From RPRB01 sp035519675 (lineage in GTDB: Bacteria > Myxococcota > Myxococcia > Myxococcales > Myxococcaceae), in the NCBI GenBank assembly GCA_035519675.1, contig DATIWB010000023.1:146386-210385 (forward strand): DNA of 64,000 nucleotides, written 5' to 3'. How positions within the stretch are numbered: position 1 is the first letter of the stretch; each line of letters opens with the position of its first letter. The notes under the pieces are model-generated. The model had not been told where the DNA came from. It saw nothing but the letters and a program-made list of their open reading frames with translations, and searched no databases. This document shows positions 50,885 to 58,760 of the stretch, in pieces. The position numbers and the translations under genes are program-made.

Positions 50885-51010
50885 GTTCCTGGGGCGCGGG
50901 CGGACGTTGATCGACGGGATCCCGACATCCCGCGCGCTCCAGCTCCTCGAGGCCCGCTCGCTGCCCTCGGGTACGCGCCCGGGTGATCGGGGCGCTGGTG
51001 TCGCGCGCCC

Positions 51011-52204
51011 CTAGGCGATCTTGATCGTCCGGGTGATCTGCTCGTTCGCTTCCCAGTAGGTGTGGCGCTTCGCGATGCGCGGGTCGTCCTTGGCCGGCTG
51101 GACCGTGCCGCTCTTGTCCACCGCGCGGGAGGTGATCTTGTGCTCGCCGGCGGCCGGGCTCGGCCAGTCGAGGTGCCAGAACTTCCAGGCGAACTCGTGC
51201 TCGGCACCCTTGTCGATGGTCGCGGTCTTCCAGGGCCCGTCGTCGATCCGGACCTCGACCCGGGCAACCGGCGCGCCCCAGGCGGCCCCGTAGATCCGGT
51301 ACTTCCCGTCCTGGACCGTGACCGATGCCGGGATGGACTTGAGCAGCGAGCGACCCACCGCGGTGCGCGTCCAGACCGTCGTCCCGTCGGGGCGGGGCTC
51401 CTCTCGAACCGTCAGGTAGCGCTGCGCCTGGAACGGGCCCTCGAACCGGGAGTCGGTCACCTCGATGCGGGTGAGCCACTTCACGTTGGAGATGCCGAAC
51501 CAGCGTGGAGCGATCAGCCGCAGTGGGAAGCCGTTGGCGGCAGGCAGCGGTTGGCCGTTCATCTCGTAGCAGAGCAGGTTCGCGGGATCGGTCGCCTCCG
51601 ACCACGACATGCTCCGGGCGAAGGGGGCCTTGGCCTTGAACTCCCCCATCTTGTCGCCGAGGCCGCCGATGTACTGGATCGGCTCCTCGCCCTGGTCGGC
51701 GCCGTAGAAGACGACCTCTACCCCATCGGGCTTCCGTCCTGCCTTCTGGAGCACGGCGGCCAGCGGCGTCCCCGTCCAGCGGGCGTTGCCGATGGCTCCC
51801 TGCAGGAAGGGGAATCCACTGTTCCCGGAGCACTCGAGGGAGAAGACGACCTCCTTCCTCGGCAACGCCTTGATCGCGGCGAGGGTCAGAGACTGGGCCC
51901 GTGCCACCCGTCCCCCGATCTCCAGCTTCCACTTCGCGGCATCCACCTCGGGCACGCCGTAGTGTCCGACGTGGAAGAACTTGTCGTTGGGAGTGATCCA
52001 CGAATCGGGGGCGAAGCTCTGCCAGTCGAGCTGGTTCAGGCCCGCGAGAACCGGCGGCGGCTCGGTGGGCTGGTCCAGGAAGGGGACGGTCTTCTCTCCC
52101 GGCCGACCCCAGGCGAAGAGCGGGCTCTGGAAGAAGGCGATCGCGGCCAGCGTGCCTCCGGTTCGGATGAGAGCATCACGGCGTGAGATGCGTTGGGCGT
52201 CCAA
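51011..52204 (-). CDS. Sulfite-oxidase-family molybdopterin enzyme, Tat-exported
   Basis: The 397-residue protein starts most plausibly at a TTG (52204), with GGAGG about ten bases upstream. It has a twin-arginine signal (SRRDALIR, then TLAAIAFFQSPLFA), a molybdopterin oxidoreductase domain with Mo-ligand Cys in FSLECSGNSG, and a C-terminal Mo-co dimerisation Ig-like domain (about 280-397, VEVRIDDGPWKTATI). Such enzymes oxidise sulfite or reduce oxidised sulfur compounds in the periplasm after folding with cofactor. No cytochrome partner gene lies nearby. The much longer open frame upstream is a shadow of the next gene. Confidence 0.88.
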   Translation of the reverse strand: MDAQRISRRDALIRTGGTLAAIAFFQSPLFAWGRPGEKTVPFLDQPTEPPPVLAGLNQLDWQSFAPDSWITPNDKFFHVGHYGVPEVDAAKWKLEIGGRVARAQSLTLAAIKALPRKEVVFSLECSGNSGFPFLQGAIGNARWTGTPLAAVLQKAGRKPDGVEVVFYGADQGEEPIQYIGGLGDKMGEFKAKAPFARSMSWSEATDPANLLCYEMNGQPLPAANGFPLRLIAPRWFGISNVKWLTRIEVTDSRFEGPFQAQRYLTVREEPRPDGTTVWTRTAVGRSLLKSIPASVTVQDGKYRIYGAAWGAPVARVEVRIDDGPWKTATIDKGAEHEFAWKFWHLDWPSPAAGEHKITSRAVDKSGTVQPAKDDPRIAKRHTYWEANEQITRTIKIA

Positions 52205-52390
52205 GGTGGCGGGGCCTCCGGGTGTGTGGCGGGAGATGGTACCCCGCGCTTCGCAGTTGGCGCCCTCTGTTCTGCCCGGGTGGAGCTTCGTCTGTGACCT
52301 CGCCTGTCTCTTCCCCCGATGACGCGCCACGTCCAGGTCGCCGCCCTCTGTACCGGCGCCGCAGGAACGGAGCCGGCTACTCTGGGCGTC

Positions 52391-52996
52391 ATGAAGATCG
52401 CGATCCTCACCTTCGACGGCTTCAACGAGATCGACTCGTTCGTTGCGGCCTACATGATCAACCGGGTCGCGCGTCCCGGGTGGAAGGCGGAGATCACCTG
52501 CCCCGCCGACCTGGTCGAGTCGGGCCGGGGCGTCCGCGTCGCTGCGCAGCAGCCACTGGAGTTCGCCAGCGAAGCCGATGCGGTGCTGGTGGGGAGCGGC
52601 AAGTTGACGGCCCAGATCGTCGAGGACCGGGAGACCATGTCCCGCCTCGCGCTCGACCCGCGGCGACAGCTCATCGGCTCCCAGTGCTCGGGGGCGCTGG
52701 TGCTCGCCAAGGTCGGCGTCCTGGGGAGCTTGCCGGCGTGCACCGACCGGCAGACGCGCCCGCTGGTCGAGGCGGCCGGAGTCCGGGTCCTGGAGCAGCC
52801 GTTCTTCGCCAGTGGCAACGTCGCGACCGCGGGCGGATGCCTCTCGTCCCACTATCTCGCCACCTGGTTCATCTGGCGCCTGGCCGGGCGCGCCGCGGCC
52901 GAGGAAGCGCTGTCCTATGTCGTGCCGGTCGGCGAGGAGTCGGACTACGTCGGGCGCGCGATGAGCATCGTCGGCAAGTTCATCGGCGAGCGGTGA
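52391..52996 (+). CDS. DJ-1/PfpI-family protein
   Basis: The 201-residue protein has the flavodoxin-like DJ-1/PfpI fold: MKIAILTFDGFNEIDSFVA at the start and the nucleophile-elbow Cys in IGSQCSGALVLAK. Residues around FASGNVATAGGCLSSHYLAT fit the amidase-like domain of AraC-type or isonitrile-hydratase-like members. The start at 52391 fits the fold; an upstream ATG at 52319 adds 24 unrelated residues. The enzymatic role is unknown. It is divergent from the sulfite-oxidase-like gene. Confidence 0.88.
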   Translation: MKIAILTFDGFNEIDSFVAAYMINRVARPGWKAEITCPADLVESGRGVRVAAQQPLEFASEADAVLVGSGKLTAQIVEDRETMSRLALDPRRQLIGSQCSGALVLAKVGVLGSLPACTDRQTRPLVEAAGVRVLEQPFFASGNVATAGGCLSSHYLATWFIWRLAGRAAAEEALSYVVPVGEESDYVGRAMSIVGKFIGER

Positions 52997-53003
52997 CCGG
53001 GAC

Positions 53004-53153
53004 TCAGCGCCGCTTGAAGAACTGGACGGCGCGTTCGTGCTTCTCGGCTGCGGCCCGGGTGGCAAAGGTGCCCAGGTTCTTCCGCTTTCCGGTCCGGGGG
53101 TCCTTCTTGCTCGAGTAGAGGCGATACTTCCCCGAGGGCAAGCGACGGATCAT
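53004..53153 (-). CDS. 49-residue basic protein
   Basis: This short protein (MIRRLPSGKYRLYSSKKD, then KNLGTFATRAAAEKHERAVQ) begins at the ATG at 53153 with GGAGG 7 bases upstream. The pattern, with Lys/Arg-rich beta strands and one helix, recurs in small conserved proteins of Proteobacteria and Myxococcota and resembles the AP2/Arm DNA-binding fragment of integrases. The function is unknown. It converges with the DJ-1-like gene. Confidence 0.65.
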   Translation of the reverse strand: MIRRLPSGKYRLYSSKKDPRTGKRKNLGTFATRAAAEKHERAVQFFKRR

Positions 53154-53269
53154 GGCGTCTTCCTCCGCCGGGGAACATGGGGACGGCACCTCGGTTCGTG
53201 CAGGTTTCCTCGCCGCGTCCGGCGCCGTACCCTCCGGGAGGCGGTTCTCCCCTCGAAGGAGCAAGTGCG

Positions 53270-54265
53270 ATGCAGAAGCGAAAGCTCGGAACGAGCGGCC
53301 CGGAGGTCTCGGGGATCGGCCTCGGCTGCATGGGAATGAGCTTCGGCTACGGCCCGCCGGCGGACAGGCAGGAGATGATCTCGCTGATCCGGACCGCAGT
53401 GGACCGTGGCGTCACCTTCTTCGACACCGCGGAGGTCTACGGCCCGTTCACCAACGAGGAGCTGGTGGGCGAGGCCCTCGAACCGTTCCGGGGGAAGGTC
53501 GTCATCGCCTCCAAGTTCGGGTTCGCGCCGGGTGCCGAAGGCGGCTCGAGGTGGAGTCGGCTGGACAGCCGGCCGGAGCACATCCGGCAGGTCGCCGAGG
53601 CCTCCCTCGGGCGGCTCAGGGTCGAGGCGATCGATCTCTTCTACCAGCACCGGGTGGACCCGGCGGTGCCGATCGAGGATGTCGCCGGAGCGGTGAAGGA
53701 GCTGATCCGGGAGGGGAAGGTCAGGCACTTCGGTCTCTCCGAGCCGGGGGCGAAGACGATTCGCAGGGCGCACGCGGTGCAGCCGGTGACCGCCGTGCAG
53801 AGCGAGTACTCGCTGTGGTGGCGAGCGCCAGAGAAGGAGGTGTTGCCCACCCTCGAGGAGCTGGGGATCGGGTTCGTCCCCTTCAGCCCGTTGGGGAAGG
53901 GATTCCTGACGGGGAAGATCGACGAGACCACCCGCTTCGACACCACCGACTTCCGCAACGTCGTCCCGCGCTTCACCCCGGAGGCGCGGAAGGCGAACCA
54001 GGCACTGGTCGATCTGCTGGGCCAGGTGGCCGCGCGGAAGAAGGCCACCCCCGCCCAGATCGCCCTGGCGTGGCTTCTGGCGCAGAAGCCGTGGATCGTC
54101 CCCATTCCCGGCACCACCAAGCTGGCGCGTCTGGAGGAGAACATCCGGGCCGGCGACATCGTGCTGACGGCCGAGGATCTCCGTGAGGTCGACGATGCCG
54201 CGTCGAAGATCCAGGTGCAAGGGGCCCGCTATCCCGAGACCCTGGAGGCGCTGACCGGCCGCTGA
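53270..54265 (+). CDS. Aldo/keto reductase
   Basis: The 331-residue TIM-barrel oxidoreductase starts at the ATG at 53270 with GAAGGAG upstream. The catalytic tetrad is visible: Asp and Tyr in FFDTAEVYGP, Lys in VIASKFGF and His in FYQHRVDP. The NADPH site is IPGTTKLARLEENI near the C terminus. The sequence KLGTSGPEVSGIGLGCMGMS is typical of the general AKR13-like reductases that reduce aldehydes. It is divergent from the small basic protein gene. Confidence 0.94.
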   Translation: MQKRKLGTSGPEVSGIGLGCMGMSFGYGPPADRQEMISLIRTAVDRGVTFFDTAEVYGPFTNEELVGEALEPFRGKVVIASKFGFAPGAEGGSRWSRLDSRPEHIRQVAEASLGRLRVEAIDLFYQHRVDPAVPIEDVAGAVKELIREGKVRHFGLSEPGAKTIRRAHAVQPVTAVQSEYSLWWRAPEKEVLPTLEELGIGFVPFSPLGKGFLTGKIDETTRFDTTDFRNVVPRFTPEARKANQALVDLLGQVAARKKATPAQIALAWLLAQKPWIVPIPGTTKLARLEENIRAGDIVLTAEDLREVDDAASKIQVQGARYPETLEALTGR

Positions 54266-54402
54266 GGCGAAGGTGGCGGTGTTCCTGGACTTCGTCTCCC
54301 GGCTGTTCGCCGCGCCGCCTCGCCGGCCGCGCTCCCCTCGCTGACCCACGGCCGATCACGGAGCACTGGACGCCGGGGCCGGGGCGTCGGTAGGGACGAC
54401 GC

Positions 54403-55392
54403 ATGGGGACGCAGGCCGGCTTCGAGAGCGCGCCGAAGACCGTGACGGTGGTCGTCGCGCTGGTGGCGAACCTGGCCATCGCGCTGGCGAAGCTGCTCGC
54501 CGCCTTCGTCTCCGGGTCCAGCGCGATGCTCGCCGAGGGGTTTCACGCCCTGGCCGACACCGGGAACGAGGTCGTGCTCCTGATCGCGCAGAAGCGGAGC
54601 GAGATACCGCCCGACGACGAACATCCACTCGGGCACGGACGGGCAGCGTACTTCTGGGCGCTGATCGCCGCGCTCGGAGTGTTCGTCACCGGTGCGCTGC
54701 TCTCGATCCATCAGGGCATCGAGGAGCTGCTTCACCCCGGTGAGGCCACGTCCTTCGCCCTCGCCTATTCCGTTCTCGCCGTCTCGCTCGTTCTGGAGTC
54801 CGTGTCGCTCTGGCGTGCCTACCGTCAGCTCCGGCAGGAGGCGGCCGAGCTGAGCCGTGAGTTCCTCGAGTACTTCGATCTCAGCTCCGACCCCATCGGA
54901 CGGGCGGTGTTCGCCGAGGATGCTGCGGCGGTGGTGGGCAACCTGATCGCCGCGGCAGGGATCGGCCTGCGGCAGCTCACCGGGTCGAGGACCCCCGACG
55001 CCATCGCGGCGGTGGTCATCGGCCTGATCCTCGGGTACGTGGCGCTCCAGCTGGCCCGGCGGAACGGTGACTTCCTCATCGGTCGCCGCGCCCCGCCGAA
55101 CGTTCACCAGCGGGTCCAGGACATCATCGCCAGCCAGACCGGCCTTTGCCGGGTGACCGATCTGCTGGTGACGTTCCTCGGGCCGCACCGGCTCTGGGTG
55201 CTGGCCCGGGTGGACATCGACGACCGGCTCAGCGGAGCCGAGGTGAAGTCGCTGGTCGGGGTGATCGAAGAGGCGCTCACCCGTGACTCGGGCTTCATCG
55301 CCCGCGTCGACGTGGTTCCGCAGAGCGGCGAGCCGACGAAGAGGCATCGCGGCGCTGTGGTGAGCAAGACGGAGGGTGGTTCAGCGGGTTGA
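54403..55392 (+). CDS. Cation diffusion facilitator (SLC30-type) transporter
   Basis: The 329-residue protein has six TM helices and a cytoplasmic C-terminal domain. Metal-site residues are His48 and Asp52 in AEGFHALADTGNE, and VFAEDAAAVVGN in TM5, where Glu-Asp replaces the usual His-x3-Asp, as in the SLC30A9-like branch. DDEHPLGHGRAAYFWALI is the conserved TM2/3 loop. It presumably exports Zn or a similar metal by proton antiport. The GC-rich gap before it holds no other gene I can support. Confidence 0.92.
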   Translation: MGTQAGFESAPKTVTVVVALVANLAIALAKLLAAFVSGSSAMLAEGFHALADTGNEVVLLIAQKRSEIPPDDEHPLGHGRAAYFWALIAALGVFVTGALLSIHQGIEELLHPGEATSFALAYSVLAVSLVLESVSLWRAYRQLRQEAAELSREFLEYFDLSSDPIGRAVFAEDAAAVVGNLIAAAGIGLRQLTGSRTPDAIAAVVIGLILGYVALQLARRNGDFLIGRRAPPNVHQRVQDIIASQTGLCRVTDLLVTFLGPHRLWVLARVDIDDRLSGAEVKSLVGVIEEALTRDSGFIARVDVVPQSGEPTKRHRGAVVSKTEGGSAG

Positions 55393-55433
55393 AGGGCGAC
55401 GACTTACCGCCCCCGATGGAGCGCCGCTCGAGC

Positions 55434-57023
55434 TCAGGCGGTCGCGCTCGGCGCTCGGTTGAGGATCTCCGGCAGGCGTGCCGCGTCGACGGGCTTCACC
55501 AGATGCAGGTCGAACCCCGCCCGCCGCGCCGTGGCTTCGGCCTCGGGTCCTCCGTAGCCGGTCAAGGCCACCAGAAAGAGCGTGCGCCCCTCGGGCCGGG
55601 CACGCACCGCGCGCGCCACCTCGTAGCCATCCATCCCCGGAAGCCCGACGTCCACCAGCGCCACATCCGGCCGAAGCGCGAGCAGCTTCTCCGCACCCTC
55701 GGGGCCCGTGGCCGCCAGCTCCACGGAGTGACCGAGCAATCTCAGGAAATCGGCGAGGGTCTCGCGGACGTCCGGAGAGTCCTCCACGAGGAGGATGCGC
55801 CGGGGAGGCCAGGCATCGACGCTGCTCCTCGCTCCGGCCGCCGGGGAGCTCTGCGGCTCCCTGCGGAGCGGCAGACGCACCTCGAAGACGCTGCCCCGCC
55901 CTGGCCCTTCGCTCGAGGCAGTGACCGTTCCTCCATGCATCTGGACCAGCCGCCGCACCAGGGTCAGTCCGAGCCCCAGCCCGCCCTTGGTCCGGTCCAG
56001 GCCCGCGTCCACCTGGACGAAGGGCTCGAAGACCTGCTCGGTCATCCGCGAGGGGATCCCCCGCCCGGTGTCCCGAACCTGCACCACGGCCTGCTCGGCC
56101 AAAGTGGTGAGCGAGACCTCGACCGACCCACCCGACTCGGTGAACTTCGCCGCATTGGAGAGCAGATTGGTCATCACCTGCTCCATGCGGGTCGCGTCGG
56201 CGTTGAGCGGCACGGTGTGTCGCGGGCGGGTGACGACCAGGGCAATGCCGCGGGCGTCGAGGAGCGGCCGGACCGCAGCGACGGCGCCGTCGAGCAGCAG
56301 GTTCAGGTCGAGGTGGCTCCTCCGCAGCTCGAACGTCCCGCGGGTGATCCGGGTCACGTCGAGCAGATCGTCGACCAGGCGGACCAGGTTCCCCAGCTGG
56401 CGCCGAATGGTGGACTGATGGTGGGCGATGCGTATCGGGTCGGTGCCCGGGCGCTGGATCAGCTCCAGCGCCATGGAGAGCGCCGCCAGGGGGTTCCGAA
56501 GCTCGTGGGCGAGCATCGCCAGGAATTCGTCCTTGCGCTGGTCGGCAATCTTCAGCTGCGCCTCGCGGAGCTCCAGCGCCTCCATCGTCGCCCGGGCGGC
56601 GTACTGCCGGCGGCGGGCGCGAAGGGCGGCCTTCATCGCGGTGACCAGCGTCGCCACCCGGACCGGGCGTTCGACCACGGTCACGTTTCCCAGGAGGTTG
56701 GACAGCCGGTCCAGGCGCGCGGACGAGGCCTGCCGCTCCATCGGCGCGGCGAAGACCACCAGCGGGAGGTCGGACCAGGGCGGCTGGCGTCCCAGGCTGT
56801 CGGCGAGGATCTCCACACCGCTGGGGGAGAAGGCCTCCTCGGCAATCAGGACCGCCCCCGCACCCTCGTCGATGGCGGCCACGAGCGCGGCCGGATGAGG
56901 CACGAGCTCCGGGGCGAGCCCCGCGCGGCGGAGCGTCTGCGCGGCGAGGAGGGCGTCGCGGCCGGTCGGCGCGAGGACCAGGATGCGCTCCTCGCTGTCG
57001 CTCCGGCCGAGCAGCCCGCTCAC
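55434..57023 (-). CDS. Hybrid histidine kinase with C-terminal receiver domain
   Basis: The 529-residue protein has four parts: an N-terminal receiver-like domain without a clear phospho-Asp (about 12-125), a HisKA helix pair with phospho-His in LAHELRNPLAALS (about 165-230), a HATPase_c domain with N-box NLLSNAAKF and G1 DTGRGIPS (about 270-395), and a true receiver with VEDS and phospho-Asp in DVALVDVGLPGMDG (about 410-525). It has no TM segment, so it is a soluble cytoplasmic kinase. The GTG start overlaps the stop of the KaiC-like gene, so the two are translationally coupled. Confidence 0.9.
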   Translation of the reverse strand: MSGLLGRSDSEERILVLAPTGRDALLAAQTLRRAGLAPELVPHPAALVAAIDEGAGAVLIAEEAFSPSGVEILADSLGRQPPWSDLPLVVFAAPMERQASSARLDRLSNLLGNVTVVERPVRVATLVTAMKAALRARRRQYAARATMEALELREAQLKIADQRKDEFLAMLAHELRNPLAALSMALELIQRPGTDPIRIAHHQSTIRRQLGNLVRLVDDLLDVTRITRGTFELRRSHLDLNLLLDGAVAAVRPLLDARGIALVVTRPRHTVPLNADATRMEQVMTNLLSNAAKFTESGGSVEVSLTTLAEQAVVQVRDTGRGIPSRMTEQVFEPFVQVDAGLDRTKGGLGLGLTLVRRLVQMHGGTVTASSEGPGRGSVFEVRLPLRREPQSSPAAGARSSVDAWPPRRILLVEDSPDVRETLADFLRLLGHSVELAATGPEGAEKLLALRPDVALVDVGLPGMDGYEVARAVRARPEGRTLFLVALTGYGGPEAEATARRAGFDLHLVKPVDAARLPEILNRAPSATA

Positions 57024-58492
57024 TCGTCCTCTCCGAGGACCCGGCCGGGGGGATCGATGATCGGAACGCCGGTGAGGACACCCCGGAAGTGGGTCAGCGG
57101 TTCCCCGATCTCGATGCCGCGGCTCGAGATCTGAAGCTCGCGGATGCTGTCCTCGTGCTTGCCCACCCTCCGCTTCAGGACCGAGAGCGCCTTTCGCACC
57201 CGCCCCGCGGCCTCGAAGAACCGGAGCAGGAGGACGGTGTCCGCGAGGTACGTCACGTCCACCGGCGCGTTCATCTTCCCCACCATCCCGTGCTGGGTGA
57301 CGACGAGCAGCGTGGTCACTCCATGCTGGCCCAGATAGGTCAGGAGCTCATGCAGATGAAGGACCAGGAAGCGCTCCTCGGGCATGGCCATCAGGTAGCC
57401 GTTGAGGCTGTCGAGGATGAGCAGACGGAGGTCGCCGCGTTCCACGTTCTCCCGGCAGGCGTGGGCGAACTGGCCCGGGGTCAGCTCCGCGGGGTCGACC
57501 TGGCGGAGATCGAACAGCGGATTGTCCTGGAGGTGAAGCCCCAGGCCGCGGGTCCGCGCGGTGAAGACCTCCAGGGTCTCGTCGAAGGAGAAGCAGGCCA
57601 CCCGTTCCTCCCGCCGCAGCGCCGCCTCGGCGTAGCGGGAAGCGATGCTGGACTTGCCGGTTCCGGCGGGGCCGAGGAGCACGGTGCTCGTCCCCCGCTG
57701 GAGTCCGCCCCCGAGCATCGCGTCCAGGCCCGGCACTCCGCTGCAGAGGACCTCTCGCTCGAAGTCTCGGCGGTGTGAGGCCGCGACGAGGCGGGGGAAG
57801 ACCTGCAGCCCGCCGGGGAGGATGGTGAAGTCGTGCTTGCCGGTGAGGAAGTCCACCCCGCGCATCTTGAGCACCTCGAGCCGACGGCGGACCGCGCCGT
57901 AGGTCGGGGCGCTGCGCTCGAGCTCGATGACGCCGTGGGCGAGACTCTCCAGCTGGGTGTCCCCGCCCTCGGCGGTGCCGTCGTCGAGGAAGAGCACCGT
58001 GGCGTCGCGGCCGGCGAACTGCTGCTTCAGGGCCAGGATCTGCCGGCGGTAGCGGAGTGACTCTCCGGCGAGCAGGCGCATCTCGGAGAGGGAGTCGAAG
58101 ACGATGCGCAGCGGCTGGATGTCGTCCACCAGGGCGAGGACGCGCTCGATGGTCTCGTTGAGCTCCACCTCCGCCGGATGGAAGAGGGTGTTCTGTCGCT
58201 GCGCCTCGAGCATCTCCTCGGGCGTGGACAGTGGGTGAACACGGAAGCCCTCGAGCGTCCAGCCGTGCGAGGCGGCGACCGCAGCCAGCTCGTCCTGGGT
58301 CTCGGAGAGGGTGACGTAGAGCCCGGGCTCGCCGGCCCGTGCCCCTTCCAGCAGGAACTGCAGGCCCAGGGTGGTCTTCCCCACCCCGGGAGCGCCGCGC
58401 AGGAGGTAGGTGCGCCGCCGCGGCAGACCGCCGCGAAGGATCTCGTCCAGTCCGCTGACTCCGGTCTTCACCAGGTCTCGGGCCACGGTCAC
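57020..58492 (-). CDS. KaiC-like double-RecA ATPase
   Basis: The 490-residue protein consists of two RecA/KaiC domains. Walker A motifs are GAPGVGKTT (about residue 35) and GPAGTGKSS (about 275). Walker-B-side sequences are LRIVFDSLSEM and LRLLILDSLNG. The first domain has SETQDEL where KaiC CI has EE, and the second has FDETLEV where KaiC CII has EE. At the positions of KaiC Ser431/Thr432 it has Thr-Tyr in VDVTYLADTV. Other KaiC-like proteins act with histidine kinases, as here. No kaiA or kaiB lies in the window. Confidence 0.88.
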   Translation of the reverse strand: MTVARDLVKTGVSGLDEILRGGLPRRRTYLLRGAPGVGKTTLGLQFLLEGARAGEPGLYVTLSETQDELAAVAASHGWTLEGFRVHPLSTPEEMLEAQRQNTLFHPAEVELNETIERVLALVDDIQPLRIVFDSLSEMRLLAGESLRYRRQILALKQQFAGRDATVLFLDDGTAEGGDTQLESLAHGVIELERSAPTYGAVRRRLEVLKMRGVDFLTGKHDFTILPGGLQVFPRLVAASHRRDFEREVLCSGVPGLDAMLGGGLQRGTSTVLLGPAGTGKSSIASRYAEAALRREERVACFSFDETLEVFTARTRGLGLHLQDNPLFDLRQVDPAELTPGQFAHACRENVERGDLRLLILDSLNGYLMAMPEERFLVLHLHELLTYLGQHGVTTLLVVTQHGMVGKMNAPVDVTYLADTVLLLRFFEAAGRVRKALSVLKRRVGKHEDSIRELQISSRGIEIGEPLTHFRGVLTGVPIIDPPGRVLGEDE

Positions 58493-58760
58493 CCCACATT
58501 GAACACGGTCGGGGGCTCGGACCCGCCGGCACGACCCGTTGCGCGGAGAAGCGTCGGGTCCAGGACGACGCCCACTGACCGACGGTACAGGCCTCGACAT
58601 GTCGCGCCGGGGGGAAGGCCCCCCGCGGCTCGCCGGAGCGTTCCCGGGCCGGAGCGTCGTCGGGGGTGGTCACGGTCGCCGGCGAAGCATCATCCGGCAC
58701 TCACCCGGGATTCCGGCGTTCATGGAGTCGTCCGGGCCCGGAGGGGTACGCTGTCCGGCC
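58493..58760 (+). other. Divergent intergenic region kaiC-like / kinase
   Basis: About 270 bases between two divergent genes. The kinase frame is open through much of it, but the sequence is low-complexity and shows no domain. I see no clear -10/-35 pair and no obvious operator. Confidence 0.4.

Noticed and set aside
51011..53065. 684-residue version of the sulfite-oxidase-like protein
   Set aside because: The N-terminal extension lies opposite the DJ-1/PfpI gene and would bury the twin-arginine signal.
57020..58492. Cyanobacterial-type circadian clock kaiC
   Set aside because: No kaiA or kaiB in the window, and the phosphosite and catalytic residues differ from canonical KaiC.
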